Of a stretch of DNA of 15,993 nt, positions 1-7,695 are shown in pieces (the first letter of the stretch is position 1; each line of letters starts with the position of its first letter). The stretch is taken from NCBI GenBank assembly GCA_001953115.1, contig LSSL01000727.1:80883-96875 (forward strand). The letters are read 5' to 3'. Position numbers and translations under genes: made by a program. The notes under the pieces were generated by a model, which saw only the letters and a list, made by a program, of their open reading frames with translations, made no database searches and was not told the DNA's origin. The DNA comes from Smittium mucronatum. Taxonomy: Eukaryota; Kickxellomycota; Harpellomycetes; Harpellales; Legeriomycetaceae.

Positions 1-144
1 TTTTTTTTTTTTTTTTTTTTTTTTTTTGGATAATCGTCAAAAAAGAAAATTCAAAAAAAAAAAAATAGAGTGGATTTATTATGAAACTATAAAGAGTTTG
101 TTTAAAAATTGTTATGATTTGTTTTATGCAATTTTTTTTTTTAG
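1..144 (+). other. 3' part of an intron of the YVH1-like gene
   Basis: This stretch is AT-rich and has no coding signal. It starts with 27 T's at the window edge and ends in a T-rich tract followed by AG at 143-144, a good 3' splice site. The reading frame after it (from 145) is the conserved Yvh1 C-terminal region, while the in-frame sequence before it is low-complexity and unlike the family. The upstream donor and the catalytic exons are outside the window. Confidence 0.6.
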
Positions 145-674
145 ATAATGGTCAGTTAGGCGAGATACTAACAGCAAGCGATCCAGGAGCAACTACAAAC
201 CAGAGTCAGGGTCAAACACCTAACCATATACTAGACCAAGTTAATGGGCCAAACGGTAAGGTGGACGTTCTATCCAAACTCATACAATCGCCCAAAACAG
301 CAAGGTGCCGGAGATGCCGACGGGTTCTGTTCACGATGGAAAACGTCATCTCCCATGAGCCGAAATCGCAGGACGAACAGATAGGAAAAATGGATGAGAA
401 TGGGAACTACGTGTACAGCAAAAAGAATATGAGCGATTTCAGCAATCGCAATGGTCACAATGCAAACGCAAAGACAAGCCGACAAACTTGCACCAGTATC
501 TTTGTCGAGCCCATGGAGTGGATCGAGCAAGACGGATCCAACAGCGGTAAGATTAATTGCCCAAAGTGCCATTTCAAGCTAGGTCAGTATAACTGGTCTG
601 GGTCGCAATGCAGTTGCGGGAAATGGATAACTCCTTCTTTCAAGATTTTGTATTCAAACATTGATTTAAATTAA
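145..674 (+). CDS. YVH1: YVH1/DUSP12-type dual-specificity phosphatase, C-terminal zinc-binding exon (5' partial)
   Basis: The exon encodes the zinc-binding C-terminal domain of Yvh1/DUSP12. In this family the domain helps the protein act in late 60S ribosomal subunit maturation (release of Mrt4), with a separate N-terminal Cys-based phosphatase domain. Visible motifs, in order: CRRC (nt 306-317), an ISHEP histidine (nt 354-356), TCTSIFVEPMEWIE (from nt 486), CPKC with KLGQYNWSG (from about nt 558), CSCGKWITPSF and a terminal SNIDL. This pattern of cysteines and the FVEPMEW and WSG-CSCG-W blocks is diagnostic. The first ~45 residues are a low-complexity linker. The exon is entered in phase 1 after the AG at 143-144. 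The phosphatase domain is not in the window, so the gene is truncated by the edge and not shown to be broken. An AATAAA overlaps the stop codon. It converges on the TLG1-like gene, 159 bp away. Confidence 0.9.
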
Positions 675-679
675 ATAAA
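674..679 (+). terminator. Candidate poly(A) signal AATAAA of YVH1
   Basis: An AATAAA hexamer overlaps the TAA stop (672-674) of the YVH1 exon. Only 159 bp separate this stop from the stop of the convergent SNARE gene, so 3' ends must be formed quickly. A second A-rich hexamer context lies near 769-775. The hexamer is common by chance in DNA this AT-rich, so confidence is limited. Confidence 0.3.
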
Positions 680-833
680 GAGATCGATGAAAACTTTCTT
701 TCTCCTTTCGATTGATAAATGATTAAGAAAGAATTCGTTTTTGTTTTGAATACAGTGTATTAATGGAAAATAAAATTGAGTTGTTTAAAAAAAACATAAT
801 AATGGCATAAATAAGTATTGACAAAAAAGAGGG

Positions 834-1941
834 TTAAAACATGATTATAAGCACAATCATTAGGAGAATGAGGAGAGCCAAGACGAAGATGATTTTGAAC
901 GAACTGTTTTCTAAGTTTATAGAAAAGTAATGCGTGTAGAATTAAATTAGCGATAGTTTATAAATAGATGTTGAAGGGCGGAAAAGTACCTTGTGATTTC
1001 CTTAGAAAGTCGTTGACGCGGCGTCGAGCCGAAGCGAGACGGGACTGAGTGCCATCGACCATTGTATCAACTTCATCGAGCAAAATCGCTTGGTCATCAA
1101 GCTCAGTATTCATAGCGCCAGCAATACCTCTCAGATTGCGGACAGTACCTAAAATAGAATCCATATGTTCGTCCTGCTGTTCCAAAATTATCTAAACGTT
1201 ACCGAAAATAAAACAAGATGGGATGCAGTTTTATGGCTGTTTGGATAAAAAGAAAAAAAGTGGTGTGGGTTTACAAGGAAATCAAACGTACTTGCTGTTG
1301 TTGCTGCTGGGCAGCGAAATCTATGATCATATGGTTGGTGCTATTGTTTGAATCTTGTTGAGCTGGAGTCTGGGATATTGGAGAAAAAGAAAGGGGTAAA
1401 GAAAGGGGGGGGGGGTGTGAATACAATATTTACATGATTATTTGTTTTTTTTTTTTAGAAAAAACTAAAGAATCACAAGTTCATAATCCGAAGGGACTGA
1501 AAAATGAAAAAAAGGAAAATATACCTTATTTTGAGGATCAAATACGGATATCCTTTCCTTGTAATTCTATTTTCAAACACAAGAGAAGAAAAAAAAAGTG
1601 CTAAGTAGGGAATTCAGGAGAAAGGAGGAAGCCACTAGAAATACCTTCATTTTATCAAAACTAGTATCGATGAATTTCTGTCTAGCAGCCAATTTAGCAC
1701 TATCAAGACCGAATTTTTGAGGATTTTGGCGGGCAATATCAACTGTCGATTGCAAATCGGAAAGATCCTGCTCAACGGAATTAAAAATATTATATAGATC
1801 TTGTTTGATGTAGTCGAGTTCGCTGTTGGGCTTTGTTGACGAAGACTGTTTTCTCAACCGATCCCAGTCATACATCATATCGTTAGACTGCTCAAGAGCT
1901 TGCTCCACATCTTCCTTGACTATTTCAAAAGGATCGTTCAT
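834..1941 (-). CDS. TLG1: Tlg1/syntaxin-6 family Qc-SNARE, five exons
   Basis: Endosome-to-Golgi t-SNARE. On the minus strand the exons are 1941-1645, 1566-1525, 1369-1292, 1191-990 and 910-834, joined by GT-AG introns of 78, 155, 100 and 79 nt, giving 231 residues. Residues 1-99 match the syntaxin-6 N-terminal three-helix domain (MNDPFEIVKEDVEQAL at the start, then DLYNIFNSVEQDLSDLQSTV and ARQNPQKFGLD). Residues 100-139 are a linker ending in six glutamines. Residues ~140-206 form the SNARE motif (EQQDEHMDSILGTVRNL), with the zero-layer Gln in ELDDQAILLDEVD and the family hallmark TQSRL. The last ~21 residues (FKIIFVLALLILLMIVLIIMF) are a tail anchor that ends right at the stop. The 42-nt exon 2 and 78-nt exon 3 keep the frame exactly. 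Exon 4 ends in phase 1 and the tail-anchor exon completes that codon. Start: the first ATG, matching the family N-terminus. It is transcribed divergently from OTU1. Confidence 0.92.
1405..1415 (+). repeat. G11 homopolymer (C11 on the coding strand) inside TLG1 intron 2
   Basis: A run of eleven G's lies in the intron between exons 2 and 3 of the SNARE gene, upstream of the 3' splice site at 1370-1371. On the transcribed sense strand it is C11, inside a pyrimidine-rich stretch. Long G/C runs stand out in this AT-rich sequence and recur at 6744-6754 and 7999-8008. Confidence 0.9.
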
Positions 1942-2623
1942 TTGAATCTAAAGATAAATCTATCGATTAGAGTAAGAGAGTTGATTGCTGTTGATAAAAG
2001 GTATAAATGGAGTTGTAGTAAGAATGCTCTTATGCTTTTAGCTGAGGAATTGCACTAGTAGAGGAGAAATGATTGGAGGAAAAGAAGGGGGAGGAGTTCA
2101 GTGGTATCGTTATTTCCCGTGCTGAGGAAAGGGGCTTTATTCTTTATTAAATGCTGAGTGGGTTTATTAAGATTCAGCTTATTTCTTCTTTTGGCGCAGA
2201 AAAACGATTATAGCTTATTTTTAGTTACAGGGCCAAGTTTATATTCAGCCAATAAAAACGCCTTTTGCTGGGAAAGACTATTACTGGTTCGTTAGTATGG
2301 AGGGGGAGAAATTATTCAACAAATCAGAGCAGTAGAACGGAATACGAATCTGACTGTTTAGTAATTACTAGATAATGATTTGCTTTTGGGTCTAAAGGGC
2401 GTAGAAAGCAGTCCAGTGAATAAAAAGGGAACCAGTCAAAGAATTCGAAATCCTCAAAATCCCCAAATTTAATATCCTCTAATCCAAAACATCTGTTAAT
2501 TTTTTTTTTTTTTTTACGCAGAATTTACAAAACATCTGTTAAGTTTTATTTATTTTATTTTGTCTCCAGTTTAGAGAAGGACTATTTTTTAGATTATATT
2601 TTTGATAATAGAATTTTAATAAC
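1942..2623. promoter_or_regulatory. Divergent intergenic region between TLG1 and OTU1
   Basis: About 680 bp separate the start codons of two divergent genes, so both promoters should lie here. No gene or long reading frame is visible. The OTU1-proximal part has a T-tract (about 2500-2515), a common nucleosome-excluding element in fungal promoters, flanked by a perfect 15-bp direct repeat (2485-2499 and 2528-2542). The TLG1-proximal part is purine-rich on the plus strand, hence pyrimidine-rich in the direction of TLG1 transcription. I see no clear TATA box. The promoter call rests on position. Confidence 0.55.
2485..2542 (+). repeat. 15-bp direct repeat flanking a T-tract upstream of OTU1
   Basis: The sequence CAAAACATCTGTTAA occurs at 2485-2499 and again at 2528-2542, a spacing of 43 bp, with a poly-T tract between. 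The second copy ends about 80 bp before the OTU1 start codon. It could be a paired protein-binding site or the trace of a local duplication; the sequence does not say which. Confidence 0.75.
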
Positions 2624-3825
2624 ATGAGGTTCAGGTTAAAGAGCAGCAGTGGGGCCCATACTATGAATGGGGTGCCAGAAACCGAATCGTATCAAAACTT
2701 TTTAGAGCGAGTGGGAGAATTAACTGGAGCTCCAAAGGACACTCTGGTTATAAAAGCAGGATTTCCCCCAAAAGAGCTTGTAGTTGGTGATACCTCAGTC
2801 CTTTTGGGGGACGTTCCCTCTCTTTCAGATGGAGATACTCTGATTGTTTCTAGTCGCACTGAATCTAAAACCCAAGCAGTGTCGAATGAGGTTGTCGTCA
2901 ATACGGCATCAGAAAGCCAAGATTACAAGAGTAAAATAAATACCGTGAATTTCAGTAGTAAAGGTAGGTCATGTTTTGAATTCGCGAGGCATAGTCAAGT
3001 TGTTTATTTTACAAATAGCAGATTTTTTAAAAGAATATTTTTTATATTAATCTTTTTTTGAAAACAGAAAAACATACTGTAAAGTGCAGAGATGGATACC
3101 TTATTAAAAGGGTAAGAATAGGATTTTTAATTAAAAGACTTTTCTCATAGGAAATATAGCTCGCCTGGGGTTTTCAAAAACTCTGAAGCACGTTTCCCAT
3201 TTAACAATTGTTTTCTTTTTAGGATATACCAGACGACAACAGCTGTTTGTTTAGGGCGATAAGCTATCTTGTCCACGGCACGCAAGAGAACTTTTATGGA
3301 CTTCGTTCGGTAGTTGCGGAAACCATTAGCAAAGCAGCAAGTCAAGGTTCAGCTACGTACTCAGAAGCAATCTTGGGACGACCAGTAGCAGAATATGTCG
3401 AATGGATAATGCAGCCAAACAGTTGGGGAGGAGCAATTGAGCTTCAAATTCTGGCTGATTGGTTTGGGATAGAAATAGTATCAATTGACATAAAAAGCAG
3501 CCATGCATACAAGTTTGGGTTGGCGCAAAACAATTATCGGACCAGAATTTTCGTTTTGTACAGCGGAATCCACTATGACGCTATCGTATACAACAATTCG
3601 TTGTCTGTAGACCGACAGAACGATGTAGGGATATTCCCAACCAGCGATGAACAAGTGTACCAATGTGGAATTGAGTTGTCGAAATTGGTTCGAAACGATA
3701 TCGGATTCACTGACATGAACGAATTTAGACTTTTATGCTTAGATTGTAACACTGTGTTGGTAGGCCAAACCGAAGCAACCAATCATGCAAACAAGACGGG
3801 ACACAAGAGATTTGTGGAACAATGA
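2624..3825 (+). CDS. OTU1: OTU1/YOD1-type ubiquitin thioesterase, three exons
   Basis: OTU-family cysteine deubiquitinase. In yeast and animals Otu1/YOD1 docks on Cdc48/p97 and trims ubiquitin chains, including in ER-associated degradation. Exons are 2624-2963, 3068-3111 and 3223-3825, with introns of 104 and 111 nt (donors GTAGGT and GTAAGA), giving 328 residues. Residues 1-~77 form a UBX-like domain (MRFRLKSSSGAHT, KAGFPPKEL, LSDGDTLIVSS), which is the Cdc48-docking part in this family. Residues ~78-117 are a linker. The OTU core begins DGYLIKR-DIPDDNSCLFRAI, with the catalytic Asp and Cys in PDDNSC. It continues with WGGAIELQILADWFGIEIVSIDI and ends at IHYDAIV, which holds the catalytic His. 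The last ~35 residues are a C2H2 zinc finger (CLDC, then H-x5-H in NHANKTGHKRF), as in Otu1 proteins. All key residues are intact. The splice at 3111/3223 joins K-R to DIPDDNSC exactly as in the family. The first ATG is used. Confidence 0.94.
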
Positions 3826-4752
3826 CCATTTATTAGTCTTCTTTCGAGCTTAAAACACAAATATCCTTTATTTTGGAACTCTCCCTTCCCATGAGACCAA
3901 TTTCAATGTTTTGCATCTAAATATTATAGTTTATTGATGATTACCTTAATAGTCTCAAAGTCGGGTATTATGGCTAGACTGAGCCACAATGAACTTTATT
4001 TCATCACTGGATTGGTGCCGATACGATGATTCCAAAAACAATTAGAGATATTATAAGATAAATGAGTTTAAGTCAATTGATAGTACAAAATTTAATGTTA
4101 GTTTAATGATTAATAGCTATTTATGAAAAAAAGCTCCGATTTAATTTCATTTGCTAATGCGCACAGTCACGCTACGGGACTTTAGATGCTAATTAATGCT
4201 AATCTTGGCTACAGAGACGTAAATTGTGCATTGTCAATAAATATTATGCTGTTTACGAAAATTAGTGCATTGATATCAAAATATGCCTAATATTATTTAC
4301 TGAGATCGGGGCCAATAGTGGTAGAGTAGATGCTACGTGAAACAGATAACCGTAATTATTGGTGAGTATTATTTCCACGTTTGGTTAGAGAGAAAGATAG
4401 AAATTTTAATTTAGTAACGCAAAGTGGTTTCTATTAGTACCTACTATCCTACTATACATTTACTTTTCTTTTTTCTTCAATTTCTGGATCAATTGTCTGA
4501 GTTTCCAAATTAGACGTTATTTATAGTTGTTCCAGATTAGTACAAAAGTGACATGTATTTTTTTTCCCAATGACCTCCAATTTATCGATGGAGATTTCTT
4601 TGTTGTTTTTTAGCCGATTTGAAAAATTGATGGCGACTAATTTGTAATCAAATCAGATCAACTGTGAATAAAAGACGGCTATTTGTGCATTTCACAAGAC
4701 TTTTACATCTAAATGAATTTCGAGCAAAAGTAAAAATAACAGTAGTTTGACA

Positions 4753-4948
4753 TATTTAATACTCGAATTGGGTATTTTTATAATCTTCAGGACATTTCGA
4801 CTATTTAATACTCGAATTGGGTATTTTTATAATCTTCAGGACATTTCGACTATTTAATACTCGAATTGGGTGTTTTCATAATCTTCAGGACATTTCGACT
4901 ATTTAATACTCGAATTGGGTATTTTCATAATCTTCAGAACTTGACGAC
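4753..4948 (+). repeat. 49-bp tandem repeat, four copies plus a short fifth fragment
   Basis: Four head-to-tail units of exactly 49 bp start at 4753, 4802, 4851 and 4900; a fifth begins at 4949 and decays after about 8-10 bases. Units 1 and 2 are identical, unit 3 differs at two positions, and unit 4 at about five positions, mostly in its right third. Each unit starts TATTTAATACTCGAATTGGG and contains a short imperfect inverted repeat (AATAC ... GTATT). The pattern fits a minisatellite that is expanding at its left end. Confidence 0.95.
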
Positions 4949-6040
4949 TATTTAAAACAACAAACCGAGTATTTACCTATTTGATCAAGACGTATCAAAC
5001 TAGCTTTAACAAACCCGAATAAACTGGTGCGATTTTTATATCCAAACAATTAGTATTTCGTTGATCCTAAATACAAAGTTTGTTAGTGAAAATTGTAGGC
5101 ATTTTTATAGCAACATTAATAAAAGCTCAAATCTGTTTCGGCTCTTTTTCTTCCGATTTTAGCCGTGTTAATGGATCTATGTTAACTGTTTTTTTTTTTA
5201 AAAAAGCACTATATTTGTTTTTGGTCCTCTTAAATTTAAGATGTAAACCAACTATATTTTTTAATCAACATCTTAATGTTCAGGACCATAATGCGAATTA
5301 CATTTATTGTAAATAAACATTGTTTTCGTTACCTTGTAGTCATGTTTAAAAAATTACAACTCAATTATCCGTATATGTGTTTTAGGCAAATCCTGTGTTT
5401 CTAAACAGATATAGTGTATAGTGAAAACTTGTATTTGATAAATAAAAAAAAAACATAAACACACCGAAAAAAAAAGCAATAGATTGATTTCTTTAATTAA
5501 ACACTATAGTAATACATACTAGATCATGTGGTGTTGCTTCTGATGTAGGTAAGTATATCTTGTCTAAATAGCTCTTTTTATATTAAAATACCAGCCCCAA
5601 TAACACCTGCAAACTATGCCCTTTTTTTAAAAAAAGCGATTTTACTATATATTTTATCAAAAAAATATGAAATTAAAAAGGAGGTTGTTCGTTGACCCTA
5701 ACCCCTGCTATTCTTGCGATATTCTTACTATTCAAACGAGGAAACCCAACCTTACTTTTTGAGCATTGTGATATCGAAAGTCTTGGACGAAAGAAAAAGG
5801 TATCATTGATTTCCATTGTTTTTAGAGCTTCCAAATATCAAGAAGCAAATATATGATTATTATAACCAGAACATACCAAAATTTGCAAGTTTTATTTAAA
5901 AAAAGGCTAGTTAGTGGATAGGGTAGATAAAAGCTAAATAAGTTTACTGGTTTCGAGTGGGGACTGGTTTATTGTAAATTTATATCAGTTAAATAGAAAA
6001 AATATCATTCCGTTTTTTGAGTGTAAACACTAAAATGTAC

Positions 6041-6058
6041 TTTATATATATATATAAA
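6041..6058 (+). promoter_or_regulatory. Isolated TATA-like (TA)n element
   Basis: An alternating TA tract ends in TATAAAGG, like the (TA)n elements that precede the RhoGEF (7654-7669) and the aquaporin (14395-14408). No gene follows it within 1.5 kb on the plus strand. It could mark an unannotated short transcript or simply be a microsatellite in AT-rich DNA. Confidence 0.25.
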
Positions 6059-6743
6059 GGGGTCTTAGCAAAGATCCAATCATTATTATAATTGTCGATG
6101 GACTACACCATTTCTATACTCATTCATTTTTTTTGCAATGTGTCTGAAATCAAAACAAAAGTGGTTGTTTTACTATACTAATTGACTATTAACCACTGAT
6201 AAAAATTATAATAAATCAGAGCTCGTAAATGAATAAAAGGGTCAAATAGCCGTATATTCAATCATTTATTAGTAAGAGCGCGTATAGATTTAAAAAAGAT
6301 GTTTGGTTCTGCTGAACACACAGAATTATTATCGATAAAATCATTATAAAAATGGCCCTGTAATTTGAGACGGTTTTAATTCGAAAAACATACAAGCAAA
6401 TCAGGCCAATAATCCCAGAACTGATAGTATGCTAATTCAGTCTAAATTTGCAGAACAAAAGAATCCCCAAAATCAATGCGATGTTATCCAAAGATCTTTA
6501 TATGCATTTATTATGAACTGAAACTAAATCAAAATGGAGCATGGCTTCATTTTTCGCCTGACTGAGTAATAGGAAAAATGGATCCATCCTTTATAAGTAG
6601 TCAGGAATTATCTGAGCATCGCTTAGTGGATGTTTTTATCGATGGCTATAATCTACACTATAAATTCGATATTCTAAAGCTTAAATGCAAACTCATTTCT
6701 GTTCCAGAAAAATAAACACGCATTATCAATTCGTCATTTTTCA

Positions 6744-6754
6744 GGGGGGGGGGG
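6744..6754 (+). repeat. G11 homopolymer tract
   Basis: Eleven consecutive G's lie in the gene-free region, after TTTTTCA and before TTGTC. It is one of three long G/C homopolymers in the window. The tracts at 1405-1415 and 7999-8008 are intronic, C-rich on the sense strand of their host genes. If the same bias held here, the host transcript would run on the minus strand, but nothing else supports that. Confidence 0.9.
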
Positions 6755-7499
6755 TTGTCTAAATGTAGAATATTCCGCCTATTTAACGACTCATACAGTT
6801 CCATCCTCACCAATTACATAATATCTACATATACAGCAGATTCTTGCTGGAAGTCAATAGGAACTTTTTCTACCCATCATCGACTTGTTTTCGACGGCTC
6901 GAGCAGTCGATCTGAAAGAAAAAAAACGCAGACTGTTTTTGTAATCAACTAAATCATCAGCAAAAATGCCGTCCTGCTAATAATAAAAATATGCACTTTA
7001 CCAAAATAAGAGCTGAATAGAGTACCAAATCCTCTCCTTCCCCATTATAACCAATATCCAGCAATAGGATCTTGTTAAATAATGTAAGTTGAAAAAATTA
7101 CAATATCCAAAAAAGTAAGTATTGAAAAAACATCATTTACGTAATTATCATTCTCGAGAAACTTTAATTTGAAGGTTTTGTGTTGAGAAAATACATTTTG
7201 TGCCACATTCCCATAAATTTTTAAATACCTGTTTTGGCCTAATTAAGCCTGATTTATACTCCGACAACCACTGTTTTTCGTAATTGCAAATATTTTTATC
7301 CTGCCTATTTTATCGCTGAAATCGCTGGTGGCTATTCCACCCAATAGATACTTTTTTAAGTCCTTTTTTAGGAATACGTCGATTCTCTCTTCTCCCTCAA
7401 CCTCTCTTCCCGAAAAGAGATCGTCTAAATCGTTCATATATTGCCTAAATAGCAATCTACTTTTTCCTTTCCAATTTGGAAAAATGCTTCCTTGCCATC

Positions 7500-7695
7500 A
7501 ACCCTTTCCTTCTCTATCTCTCTCTCTCTGCAAATATTAACAACAATAACAACAGCAACAGATACCTACAAACAGGATTGTAGAAATCCTACTTCTACTT
7601 TGCCCACCACCATATTAGGGTTTTTTTTTCCTCTTCAGCCGTTACACATAAAATATATATATATATATAAAAGAAATTTTTGAGGGGTTTTCAGC
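7500..7695 (+). promoter_or_regulatory. Probable core promoter and 5' leader of the RhoGEF gene
   Basis: A CT-rich stretch (about 7500-7532) is followed by CAA-type repeats (about 7538-7562), a T-tract near 7621-7630 and a TATA-like (TA)n at 7654-7669, 26 bp before the ATG at 7696. CT-rich blocks and TATA elements are typical near fungal transcription starts. The TATA so close to the ATG would give an almost leaderless mRNA, so the actual start may be upstream, with the (TA)n inside the leader. An in-frame TGA lies 15 bp before the ATG. Confidence 0.4.

Larger units (their letters stand above)
3826..7695. other. Long intergenic region with no recognisable gene
   Basis: About 3.9 kb with no reading frame that resembles a protein family on either strand. 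The longest frames are short and of random composition. It contains a 49-bp tandem repeat (4753-4948), TnAn tracts at 5189-5205 and 5622-5635, a (TA)n element at 6042-6057, a G11 tract (6744-6754), and from about 7360 a pyrimidine-rich stretch leading to the RhoGEF. I looked for tRNA B-box-like sequences, rRNA and the common spliceosomal RNA signatures and saw none. A fast-evolving or spliceosome-poor small gene or a long noncoding RNA cannot be excluded. Confidence 0.6.

Noticed and set aside
270..572. A 100-residue minus-strand frame opposite the YVH1 exon
   Set aside because: It is the complement of a strongly conserved coding exon and resembles no protein family.
834..1941. The SNARE gene as a broken pseudogene, because its pieces lie in separate frames
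   Set aside because: All five pieces join at GT-AG sites in frame and give an intact N-terminal domain, SNARE motif and tail anchor.
4753..4948. CRISPR-like array
   Set aside because: The units are contiguous with no unique spacers, and the host is eukaryotic. It is a tandem minisatellite.
5080..5316. A 78-residue reading frame in the gene-free region
   Set aside because: Its composition is random and Phe/Leu-rich through a T11A6 tract, there is no family resemblance, and no splice or promoter context supports it.
6755..6952. A 65-residue reading frame after the G11 tract
   Set aside because: It would need a non-ATG start, resembles no family, and its length is expected by chance.
7243..7455. 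A 70-residue minus-strand frame with a charged, helix-like sequence
   Set aside because: It overlaps the pyrimidine-rich leader of the RhoGEF, so the charged look follows from the complement of a CT-rich strand; there are no exon partners on either side.
3826..7695. tRNA, rRNA or spliceosomal RNA genes in the long gap
   Set aside because: I saw no B-box-like GGTTCGANNCC, no cloverleaf arms and no recognisable U1, U2 or U6 core sequence. A covariance-model search would be needed to exclude small snoRNAs.
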